A stretch of 38,197 nt of DNA, from NCBI GenBank assembly GCA_945952045.1, contig CAMFHE010000044.1:1-38197 (forward strand), given 5' to 3'. This DNA is from an uncultured Rhizobium sp. (lineage in GTDB: Bacteria > Pseudomonadota > Alphaproteobacteria > Rhizobiales > Rhizobiaceae). A program made the position numbers and the translations under genes. The first letter of the stretch is position 1. Each line of letters begins with the position of its first letter. Positions 18,838 through 25,963 of this stretch are shown in pieces. The notes beneath the pieces were generated by a model that worked only from the letters and a program-made list of their open reading frames with translations, had not been told where the DNA came from and made no database searches.

Positions 18838-20196
18838 ATGCTTACACTCACCTCCCTCGGCGGCGCAGGCACCGTCACCGGCTCGAAACATCTCCTCGCC
18901 AGTGGCGACAAGCGCATCCTGATCGACTGCGGCCTTTTTCAGGGCCTCAAGAATCTCCGCGAACTGAATTGGGAGCCGTTGCCGATAGCGCCGTCCGACA
19001 TAGACGCCGTCATTCTGACACATGCCCACCTTGATCACTCCGGGTACCTTCCCAAGCTCGTGCGCGACGGATTCCGTGGAAAAATCTATGCAACCGAAGC
19101 AACCCGTGATGTTGCAGAACTCATCCTCAAGGATAGCGGGCACCTGCAGGAAAAGGACGCCGAGTATGCCAATCGGAAAGGCTTCTCCAAGCATAACCCG
19201 GCACTCGCGCTCTACGGGATCCGAGATGCGGAGCGTAGCCTCGAGTTCTTCTCGACCGTCCCCTTTGACACGCCCATTGAGCTGCCTTTCGGCGCCACAC
19301 TGATCTTCCGCCACGCCGGGCACATTCTAGGCGCGGCAACAGCAGAGGTCGAATGGGGTGGACGCCGGATTGCATTTTCCGGCGATCTCGGCCGCTACGG
19401 TGATCCGGTCCTTCCCGATCCGGCCCCGGTTCCGGTGGCGGATTACGTCCTGATCGAGTCAACCTATGGCAACCGCATTCACGATCCGGCGGATCCGACC
19501 GAGGCACTTGGCGCGGTCGTCGAGCGGACGATCGCGCGCGGCGGGACGGTGGTTGTGCCGGCCTTCGCCGTTGGCCGGGTCCAGTCGCTGCTTTACCATC
19601 TTTGGAGGCTCAAGACGGCGGGTCGCCTTTCGAGAGTCCCGATCTATCTCGACAGTCCCATGGCGATCAATGCCACCGATCTCTTGCACGCCCATCGCCA
19701 TGATCATCGCCTGACGCCTGAGCAATGCGACGCAATTTGCTCGATTGCCACCTACACCCGCGAAGTCGAGGAATCGAAGGCTGTTACGGCAAGCGCCTAT
19801 CCGAAGGTTGTGATTTCCGCGAGCGGCATGGCGACGGGCGGTCGTGTCCTCCATCACCTGAAGGCCTTTGCGCCCCACGCCCGCAATACGATCCTGTTTT
19901 CAGGCTTCCAGGCGGCGGGAACGCGCGGCCGCGCCATGCTGCAAGGTGCCGAGGAAATCAAGATCCACGGGCAGTGGGTCCCTGTGCGTGCGACAGTCGA
20001 GGAATTGTCGATGCTGTCGGCCCATGCCGACGCCAATGAGCTGATGCGATGGCTGTCGGGCTTCCAGCGTCCGCCGGCCCGCGTGTTCATTGTCCATGGT
20101 GAGGATGACGCCTCCGAAGCCTTGCGAATTCGCATTGACCGCGAGCTCGGATGGAATGCTACGGTCTCGCGTCAGGGTCAGGCGTTCAAGCTATGA
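18838..20196 (+). CDS. Metallo-beta-lactamase fold beta-CASP RNA-processing nuclease (CPSF73/YSH1-like)
   Basis: A 452-residue cytoplasmic zinc nuclease of the beta-CASP group (COG1236 type). The zinc motif H62-A-H-L-D-H67 is at the start, with further MBL elements HAGHILGAA and SGDLGRYGDP. ESTYGNRIH marks entry to the beta-CASP domain; SASGMATGGRVLHHL, SAHADANELMRWL and FIVHGE near the C-terminus supply the later catalytic and RMMBL motifs. GAGGA at 18829-18833 fixes the ATG at 18838. The stop overlaps the next start as ATGA, so translation is coupled to the nucleotide phosphorylase. Family members act as endo- or 5'-3' exoribonucleases. A role in degrading RNA to feed the downstream phosphorylase is inference. 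Confidence 0.92.
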   Translation: MLTLTSLGGAGTVTGSKHLLASGDKRILIDCGLFQGLKNLRELNWEPLPIAPSDIDAVILTHAHLDHSGYLPKLVRDGFRGKIYATEATRDVAELILKDSGHLQEKDAEYANRKGFSKHNPALALYGIRDAERSLEFFSTVPFDTPIELPFGATLIFRHAGHILGAATAEVEWGGRRIAFSGDLGRYGDPVLPDPAPVPVADYVLIESTYGNRIHDPADPTEALGAVVERTIARGGTVVVPAFAVGRVQSLLYHLWRLKTAGRLSRVPIYLDSPMAINATDLLHAHRHDHRLTPEQCDAICSIATYTREVEESKAVTASAYPKVVISASGMATGGRVLHHLKAFAPHARNTILFSGFQAAGTRGRAMLQGAEEIKIHGQWVPVRATVEELSMLSAHADANELMRWLSGFQRPPARVFIVHGEDDASEALRIRIDRELGWNATVSRQGQAFKL

Positions 20197-21719
20197 CCCG
20201 TAACGACGTCCACAATCTCGCTCAACCGACACTACGGGTGCGGCGCATCCGGCTGCATACGCAACATCAGGCGGTTGTCGTCATGCGCTCCGATTGCCAT
20301 GTCTGTCGCTCCGAGGGTCTGTCGGCACGTTCCCAGGTGCTCGTCTCGAACGGCGATGCATCGGTCCAGGCGGCATTGTTTCAGATCGATGGCGACGGTT
20401 TGATCGGCGTCGACGAGGTGGGTCTTTCCGAGACCGCATGGGAACGGCTCGGGCTCGAAGATGGTGATGCGGTCGGGGTGAGCCACGCGCCCGCGATCGA
20501 TTCCCTCGCCAGTGTACGCCAACGCATCTACGGTCACCGCCTGGATCAGCGCGCTTTTGACGAGATTCTTCGCGACGTCGCTAGAGGTCGCTACTCCGAA
20601 GTGCATCTCTCGGCCTTCCTGACTGCTAGCGCGGCCCTGCCTCTCGACGAGAACGAGACCGCTGACCTGACCAAAGCCATGATCGATGTTGGTGAAAAGA
20701 TGCGATGGGACGCACCAACTGTCGTAGACAAACATTGTGTCGGCGGCCTACCTGGCAACAGGACCACGCCGATTGTGGTTGCAATCGTCGCCGCAAACGG
20801 GCTTGTCATGCCCAAGACATCCTCTCGTGCCATCACCTCGCCTGCCGGAACGGCCGACACGATGGAAACGCTGGCGCCCGTCGATCTCGATATCGCCGCC
20901 TTGAAACGCGTGGTCGAAAGGGAGGGGGGCTGCATCGCATGGGGCGGAGCCGTGCACCTCAGCCCTGCTGACGATATCTTTGTGCGGGTCGAGCGCGAAC
21001 TCGATATCGACACCGAGGGCCAGCTCGTCGCCTCCGTTCTGTCCAAGAAAATCGCGGCGGGTTCGACCCACGTCGTCGTCGACATTCCGGTCGGCGCGAC
21101 GGCCAAACTGCGCAGCGAGGACGCGGCCGGCCGTTTGGCAGCACGCCTCGCCGCCGTCGCGGCTCGTTTCGGTCTCGCGACGACCTGTGTTCAGACAGAC
21201 GGTTCCCAGCCGGTCGGTCGTGGCATTGGACCGGCTTTGGAAGCGCTGGATGTCGTTGCCGTGCTCAACAACGCACCGGGAGCCCCGGACGATCTGCGTC
21301 GTCGCGCCGCCGCACTCGCAGGAGCCGCGCTGGAGATCGGCGGCAAGGCGGCAAAAGGAGACGGCTTCGCTCTTGCGCTCGCAACGCTCTCAAGCGGTCG
21401 GGCCTCGGCAAAATTCGACGCGATCTGTGAGGCACAGGGCGGGCGACGCAGCCCACCCAGGGCTTCGCATATCCACTCTCTGGCCGCGCCGCATGCTGGT
21501 CGGGTGGTTCATATCAACAACCGCAAGCTTTCCCGACTCGCCAAGCTCGCCGGTGCTCCGGAAGCAAAAGCCGCGGGAATTCTCATGGCGGTGCGGCTCG
21601 GTGACGAGATCGATCGTGGCCAGCCGCTGCTGCATGTTCATGCTGAGACGAGTGGCGAACTTGCTTATGCCCTGGACTATGCGGCGCGGGCCGGCGACAT
21701 TATCGGGATCGAAGCTTGA
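20193..21719 (+). CDS. AMP phosphorylase-type (archaeal) thymidine/nucleotide phosphorylase
   Basis: A 508-residue member of the DeoA/AMP phosphorylase family. Archaeal AMP phosphorylases split NMP + phosphate into base + ribose 1,5-bisphosphate, whereas DeoA acts on thymidine. Two traits favour the archaeal type. First, an extra N-terminal domain of about 85 residues is present that E. coli DeoA (about 440 residues) lacks. Second, the phosphate-binding loop is K180-HCVGGLPGNRTT, matching the archaeal GGxPGNxTT form and not GGVGDxTS. PKTSSRAITSPAGTADTME and LSKKIAAGSTHVVVDIP also match the archaeal pattern as I recall it. ATG overlaps the preceding stop (ATGA) and the stop overlaps the next TTG start. 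No R15P isomerase or RuBisCO gene is in the window, so the fate of the sugar product is open. Confidence 0.9.
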   Translation: MTRNDVHNLAQPTLRVRRIRLHTQHQAVVVMRSDCHVCRSEGLSARSQVLVSNGDASVQAALFQIDGDGLIGVDEVGLSETAWERLGLEDGDAVGVSHAPAIDSLASVRQRIYGHRLDQRAFDEILRDVARGRYSEVHLSAFLTASAALPLDENETADLTKAMIDVGEKMRWDAPTVVDKHCVGGLPGNRTTPIVVAIVAANGLVMPKTSSRAITSPAGTADTMETLAPVDLDIAALKRVVEREGGCIAWGGAVHLSPADDIFVRVERELDIDTEGQLVASVLSKKIAAGSTHVVVDIPVGATAKLRSEDAAGRLAARLAAVAARFGLATTCVQTDGSQPVGRGIGPALEALDVVAVLNNAPGAPDDLRRRAAALAGAALEIGGKAAKGDGFALALATLSSGRASAKFDAICEAQGGRRSPPRASHIHSLAAPHAGRVVHINNRKLSRLAKLAGAPEAKAAGILMAVRLGDEIDRGQPLLHVHAETSGELAYALDYAARAGDIIGIEA

Positions 21720-22240
21720 AGGCGCGCCCACAAACATCGCAACCATCGGCTGGTAGGCCCGTCGGGTTGCCGCTCGCCCATCGCCTGATGCACTGGACAG
21801 TCCTTGTACTATGCCTGGTTCAGGTGCCAACGGCCTGGGCGATCCAGAGAACTCACATGGCCCACCTCCTGTTGAAGCCGCGTCCCTTCGATCTGTTTCT
21901 ACATCAGGTACACGCGTGGAGCGGTTGGACTATTCTCGTGCTCGTGCTGGCCCAGTTGGTTCTGCGATTTGCCTGCGGTCGGCCGAGTCCTGTCGAGGGT
22001 ATGTCGAAGTTCGAGCGATTTCTTGCGGCCGTAATGCACCTTGCACTATATGCTATCCTGATCGTTCTCCCGCTTACGGGGACGATTGCCATGTATGTGA
22101 CCTTTCGGATTGCGCCGCTTCACAGTCTCCTGAGCTGGACGCTGCTTGCGCTCGTTGTTCTCCACGTTGCCGCAGCACTCTGGCACCATGTCTGGCGTCG
22201 TGACGATGTTCTTTTGCGCATGATCCGCGGTCGCGGATAA
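21716..22240 (+). CDS. Cytochrome b561 family membrane protein
   Basis: A 174-residue di-haem cytochrome b561 of the prokaryotic (COG3038) type with four membrane helices (about residues 28-45, 63-83, 105-126, 136-155). Candidate haem ligands are His22 or His26 in LAHRLMHW, His67 in HAWSGW, His108 in AVMHLALY and His150 in VVLHVAAALWHH. The likely start is TTG at 21716, overlapping the phosphorylase stop (TTGA); an internal ATG at 21788 (residue 25) would lose part of helix 1 and is less likely. These proteins usually move electrons between quinones and periplasmic partners. Why it ends a nucleotide-catabolic operon is unclear; disposal of reductant under low oxygen is one possibility. Confidence 0.88.
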   Translation: MKARPQTSQPSAGRPVGLPLAHRLMHWTVLVLCLVQVPTAWAIQRTHMAHLLLKPRPFDLFLHQVHAWSGWTILVLVLAQLVLRFACGRPSPVEGMSKFERFLAAVMHLALYAILIVLPLTGTIAMYVTFRIAPLHSLLSWTLLALVVLHVAAALWHHVWRRDDVLLRMIRGRG

Positions 22241-22451
22241 AGCGGTTTGCATGGAATTGATTCCCGGCGCTGAGGTTGGAATTGGATCCGGCGATACGAG
22301 CTTCAGATTGGCGACCGGAGCTCGTGCTGTCGGACACCGTGGCATAGCAGCAGTCCCCCGAACCCACCCGTTTCCGGCTTCGAAACACAATCGCGCTTGT
22401 CTTAGCGGGAGCGGTCGCAATCATCATGCTACCGCATTTTGCGTGGTATGC

Positions 22452-22465
22452 TTGATCCGGATCAA
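22452..22465 (+). promoter_or_regulatory. Perfect FNR/FixK operator upstream of the exported Cys protein and multicopper oxidase
   Basis: The sequence reads TTGAT-CCGG-ATCAA, an exact match to the FNR/FixK consensus and a perfect palindrome that extends one more base pair on each side. It is followed by ATATT at 22487-22491, a plausible -10 element at class II spacing, and lies 52 bases before the next ATG. The 277-base gap (22241-22517) holds nothing else I can support. Confidence 0.8.
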
Positions 22466-22517
22466 GTCGACTTGGTCGATGCCAGGATATTGGTTCGCCA
22501 TTGGCATCCGAGGCAGA

Positions 22518-22898
22518 ATGAAACCGCTTGTCACGATCATCGGGTATGTAAGAACGGTGCTTGTCGCCGCGCTTGTGCTTGCGTTTGCCGGCGTAGGCAT
22601 CTCAAGCGCTCATTCGATGCCGTGCCACGATATGCTTCCCACATCGAGCGATGTCATGAGTAGCACGTCGAACCTTTCACGGGCTTCTACAAGCCACCCA
22701 GAGACTGCCCAGGTGAGTGAGCCAGGTGATGCGCATCCGGATCGCTGCTGCGTGGCCAAGTGCGCCATTTGCCTGGCCGCCTTCCCCAAGAGCGCAGACC
22801 ACGAGCCGCCGCCGCTCACTGCAAATCACGGCACGGAGTCTCGCGAGCATCTTGCCGGCATCACTCTCAGCCCGCGTCACGGACCTCCTCGAAGCTGA
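22518..22898 (+). CDS. Small exported cysteine-motif protein (unknown function)
   Basis: A 126-residue protein that I do not recognise with certainty. Residues 1-32 form a signal peptide (basic MKPLVTIIGYVR, then a hydrophobic core, then SSAHS). The mature part has MPCHDM (Cys36), a Ser/Thr-rich linker and a CCVAKCAIC motif (Cys77, 78, 82, 85) that looks suited to metal binding or disulfides. A GAGG lies only four bases before the ATG, a short spacing. The frame is open 89 codons upstream, but that part contains the FNR box and has no protein-like features. The multicopper oxidase follows 97 bases later. It may be a periplasmic copper-binding partner (compare small CopL- or DUF2946-like proteins), but this is inference. 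Confidence 0.7.
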   Translation: MKPLVTIIGYVRTVLVAALVLAFAGVGISSAHSMPCHDMLPTSSDVMSSTSNLSRASTSHPETAQVSEPGDAHPDRCCVAKCAICLAAFPKSADHEPPPLTANHGTESREHLAGITLSPRHGPPRS

Positions 22899-22995
22899 TC
22901 CCCGAACATCCGGTCGCTGACCGATTTTCGATGTGCGTCGTCTCGGCGCTTGATCAGGACGCCTGCGGAACGCAGGCACAATGAGGAATACAATC

Positions 22996-24477
22996 ATGAA
23001 CAGACGTAGTTTTCTTACGACAATGATGACAGGTGCAGCGACAGTCGGCGCTGCGGCAATTGTTCGCCCGGCAATCGGTTGGGCACAGGTGTCCGGCGCT
23101 TCATCGATCAAGCTCGCGGTTGCGAGCCGGACGATCGAAGTAAACGGTCGCGCCGCGCGCGTCTTCGGGCTGTTGCAGCCCAATGGCGTGCATGGGCTGG
23201 CCATGGATGCCGGCAAACAATTCGATGTCGATCTGGTGAACGAACTCGACGAACCGACGATGATTCACTGGCACGGTCTTACGCCGCCCTGGGAGTCGGA
23301 TGGGGTCCCGGACAATCCGGTTCCCTTGATCGCCCCCAAGGCTGCCAAGCGTTACAGCTTTCCGGTCGGCCGTGGTGGCACGCACTGGATGCATGCCCAT
23401 ACCTTGCAGGAACAGAACCTCCTGGCGGCCCCGCTGATTGTCCGCTCCGAAACGGCCGCATCGCGCGACGAGCAGGAGGTGGTTATCCTGCTGCATGATT
23501 TCTCCTTCACCCCGGCCGCGGAATTGCTGGCGAAGCTCAAGGAAGGCCAGGGGCATGACGCGCCAATGGACCAATCAACGATGGGAGCCGGCGACATGTC
23601 GAAAATGCCCATGATGGATCACTCCGCTATGGGCAAAATGCCGATGGCCGGAATGACCGACATGCAAATGGGCGGAATGGATCTCAACGATATCGACTAC
23701 GACGCCTACCTCGCAAATGATCGGACGCTGGACGATCCGGAAGTTGTGCGGGTGGAGAAATCTGGCCGCATTCGGCTTCGCATCATCAACGGGGCGACAG
23801 CAACGGGCTTTACCATTGATACCGGTGTTGTCCAGGGCACGCTTGTCGCCGTTGACGGCCAGGACGTGGAGCCGATCGAAGCTGCCAGGTTCCCCATCAG
23901 CATGGGGCAGCGGCTTGATATCGTTCTTTCCCTTCCAAATGGGGAGGGCGCTTATCCGGTTCTTGCCTTGCGCGAGGGTGCGGCCGAGCGCACGGGCGTT
24001 CTCCTTGCAACGGCGGGAGCGACCGTACGACGGATCGCCAATATCGGCGACATACCAGGACCTCTGGTAGATTTCTCGCTCGAGGAGCGCCTTCGTGCCC
24101 GACAAGCCCTTGCCGAAAGGCCGGCAGACCGGCGTTTCACGCTCAACCTGACAGGACAAATGCAGGGATATGCCTGGGGTTTTGATGGCGATACCGACTT
24201 ACGTGCCCGCAGAGGCGAGCGGATCGAAATTGCTATTCGAAACACATCGATGATGTCGCATCCGATGCACCTCCATGGCCATCACTTCCAGGTGACGGAA
24301 ATCAATGGTGCCAAACTGGCTGGGGCTGTTCGCGATACTGTTCTAATCCCACCGGGTGGGGCGGCAACGATCGCCTTCGATGCCGAAAATCCGGGAATAT
24401 GGCCGCTCCATTGCCATCACCTCTACCACATGGCCACGGGTATGATGGCCTACGTTACCTATGAGGACCGTGGCTAG
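22996..24477 (+). CDS. Tat-exported, methionine-rich multicopper oxidase (CueO/CopA-like)
   Basis: A 493-residue periplasmic oxidase, probably oxidising Cu(I) to Cu(II). It begins with a twin-arginine signal (NRRSFLTT followed by a hydrophobic stretch). All four copper ligand motifs are present: HWHG (91-94), HWMHAH (about 130-135), HPMHLHGHHF and the C-terminal HCHHLYHMATGMM. Between cupredoxin domains 1 and 2, residues 191-228 contain 13 methionines plus Asp and His, like the copper-sensing Met-rich insert of CueO. The ATG at 22996 has GAGGA eight bases upstream and is preferred to the ATG at 22981. It probably shares the FNR-type promoter with the small exported protein. These enzymes use O2, so control by an anaerobic regulator is notable. 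Confidence 0.93.
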   Translation: MNRRSFLTTMMTGAATVGAAAIVRPAIGWAQVSGASSIKLAVASRTIEVNGRAARVFGLLQPNGVHGLAMDAGKQFDVDLVNELDEPTMIHWHGLTPPWESDGVPDNPVPLIAPKAAKRYSFPVGRGGTHWMHAHTLQEQNLLAAPLIVRSETAASRDEQEVVILLHDFSFTPAAELLAKLKEGQGHDAPMDQSTMGAGDMSKMPMMDHSAMGKMPMAGMTDMQMGGMDLNDIDYDAYLANDRTLDDPEVVRVEKSGRIRLRIINGATATGFTIDTGVVQGTLVAVDGQDVEPIEAARFPISMGQRLDIVLSLPNGEGAYPVLALREGAAERTGVLLATAGATVRRIANIGDIPGPLVDFSLEERLRARQALAERPADRRFTLNLTGQMQGYAWGFDGDTDLRARRGERIEIAIRNTSMMSHPMHLHGHHFQVTEINGAKLAGAVRDTVLIPPGGAATIAFDAENPGIWPLHCHHLYHMATGMMAYVTYEDRG

Positions 24478-24529
24478 GGTGCCGGCAGTTCCCGCTGCGC
24501 GACAGGGCACTTGCCCAAAGTGAATCGTT

Positions 24530-24562
24530 CCCGGCGTCTTTACAGACGCCGGGTTGCTCTTT
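24530..24562 (+). terminator. Rho-independent-like terminator after the multicopper oxidase
   Basis: A perfect nine-base stem CCCGGCGTC / GACGCCGGG with a six-base loop (TTTACA), followed by the T-rich stretch TTGCTCTTT. It begins 52 bases after the oxidase stop and separates this unit from the GAPDH unit. Confidence 0.8.
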
Positions 24563-24883
24563 CGGACAATCGCTGCACTGCGCACCGACCGAAGGGATTG
24601 GAATTGCACCCTTCAGGGCCTTCCCCTTCGAAAGTCGACGCTGTGACGTATGAACCTGCGAATTTGTCGAACACCTCCAGACGAACATTCTGCAAACCAT
24701 GTCCTTCAGGTGATGAATTGCGAGATGGCCGTCATGGCGCCCTCGCGACGACCATTCGAAGCACATGTGCTTCTTAACCTGGATCAAGGATGCCCTGTCG
24801 AGCCCACGCCTAGACTGAACCCATACGAACAAGAGGCCGACGCTGCCGTTGGTTTTCGGCGAGATCTTCAGGAAGGCATTTCA
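24563..24883. other. Intergenic region before type II GAPDH
   Basis: About 320 bases between the terminator and the GAPDH start. No supported gene. It contains one FNR-type box and a TAGACT -10-like element. The GAPDH frame is open through part of it, but that extension carries no GAPDH-like residues. Confidence 0.7.
24774..24787 (+). promoter_or_regulatory. FNR/FixK-type operator of the type II GAPDH unit
   Basis: The sequence reads TTAAC-CTGG-ATCAA, followed by GG as at two other sites. A TAGACT element at 24811-24816 lies 33 bases from the box centre, the class II -10 position, predicting a start near 24822 and a leader of about 60 bases to the ATG at 24884. Confidence 0.7.
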
Positions 24884-25924
24884 ATGGCACAGACTGGTCC
24901 CACCCGGGTGGCGGTGAACGGATACGGCGTGATCGGCAAGCGCGTGGCCGATGCCGTGCGCCTGCAGGATGACATGGAGTTGATCGGTGTCTGCGATGTC
25001 GCCAGCGATTGGCGCCTGCGCTCTCTGGACCAGAAGGAAATCGCGCTCTACGCAGCGTCCGACGAGACGCTGCGCACGATGACAGAAGCCGGTCTCGCAG
25101 TCGCCGGCACCCTCGATAAGCTGCTCCAGAATGTCGACGTCATCGTTGACTGCACGCCCAAGCGCGTCGGTGCAACCAATGTCCAGCGCTATCGCTCGCA
25201 CGGTATAAAGTTCATCGTGCATGGCGGGGAAAAGCACGCCGTGACGGGACATTCATTCGTCGCGGACAGTTCCTTTGCCACCGCGATCGGCAGGGAGTCT
25301 ACGCGGGTCGTATCCTGCAACACGACTTCCATCGTTCGCACGCTTTCGGCGCTGAAGCGTGCAGGACTTCTGAAGCGCGCGCGGGGTACTCTCCTCAGAC
25401 GCGCCACCGATCCCTGGGAGAGCCATGCAAGCGGGATCATGAATACGCTCGTGCCCGAGCCGGAAATCCCCAGTCATCAGGGACCGGACGCGCGAAGCGT
25501 CGATCCGGAGCTTGACGTGGTTACCATGGCCGTGAAGGTGCCCGAGACGCTCGCGCATCTCCACTACTGGTCGGTCCAACTGACCCGCCCGGCCGAGAAA
25601 GAAGAGGTGCTTCAGGCCTTTCGGGCATCGTCGCGCATTGCGCTGATCCGAACCACGGACGGTCTCACCGCCATCAATACCGTCAAGGAACTGATGGCCG
25701 ATCTCGACCGGCCGCGCGACAATCTCTACGAGGTGGCGCTTTGGGAGGATATGATGCGAACGGAAGACGATGAGTTGTTCTACGCCTATATGGTCGACAA
25801 CCAGGCGATCGTCATTCCCGAGACGATCGACGCGATCCGTGCGCTGACCGGCCTCGCATCCGATGCAAACGACTCGATTGCGCGCACAAACGGCTCTCTC
25901 GGCGTCCGGCAGCGGTTCTTCTAA
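24884..25924 (+). CDS. Type II (archaeal) glyceraldehyde-3-phosphate dehydrogenase
   Basis: A 346-residue enzyme oxidising glyceraldehyde 3-phosphate; family members are phosphorylating and accept NAD or NADP. The N-terminus AVNGYGVIGKRVADAV is the archaeal GAPDH dinucleotide-binding start. The catalytic site is S144-C145-N146-T-T, within VSCNTTSIVRT. Other archaeal-type segments are DCTPKRVGATN, FIVHGGEKH and the C-terminal YMVDNQAIVIPETIDAIRAL. It does not resemble bacterial GapA (SCTTNC). The ATG at 24884 gives the normal family length and has CAGGAAGG in the region upstream (about 24869-24876). It is followed after 39 bases by a UbiB-family gene. Type II GAPDH is uncommon in bacteria, so transfer is likely at some point in its history. 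Confidence 0.93.
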   Translation: MAQTGPTRVAVNGYGVIGKRVADAVRLQDDMELIGVCDVASDWRLRSLDQKEIALYAASDETLRTMTEAGLAVAGTLDKLLQNVDVIVDCTPKRVGATNVQRYRSHGIKFIVHGGEKHAVTGHSFVADSSFATAIGRESTRVVSCNTTSIVRTLSALKRAGLLKRARGTLLRRATDPWESHASGIMNTLVPEPEIPSHQGPDARSVDPELDVVTMAVKVPETLAHLHYWSVQLTRPAEKEEVLQAFRASSRIALIRTTDGLTAINTVKELMADLDRPRDNLYEVALWEDMMRTEDDELFYAYMVDNQAIVIPETIDAIRALTGLASDANDSIARTNGSLGVRQRFF

Positions 25925-25963
25925 GGCAATGCGTGGCGTTCGAAGCAAGTCGAGGCCGAGTTG

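Noticed and set aside
22251..22517. Open frame upstream of the small exported protein
   Set aside because: It contains the perfect FNR box and a -10-like element; the residues do not resemble a protein domain, and the signal peptide starts at 22518.
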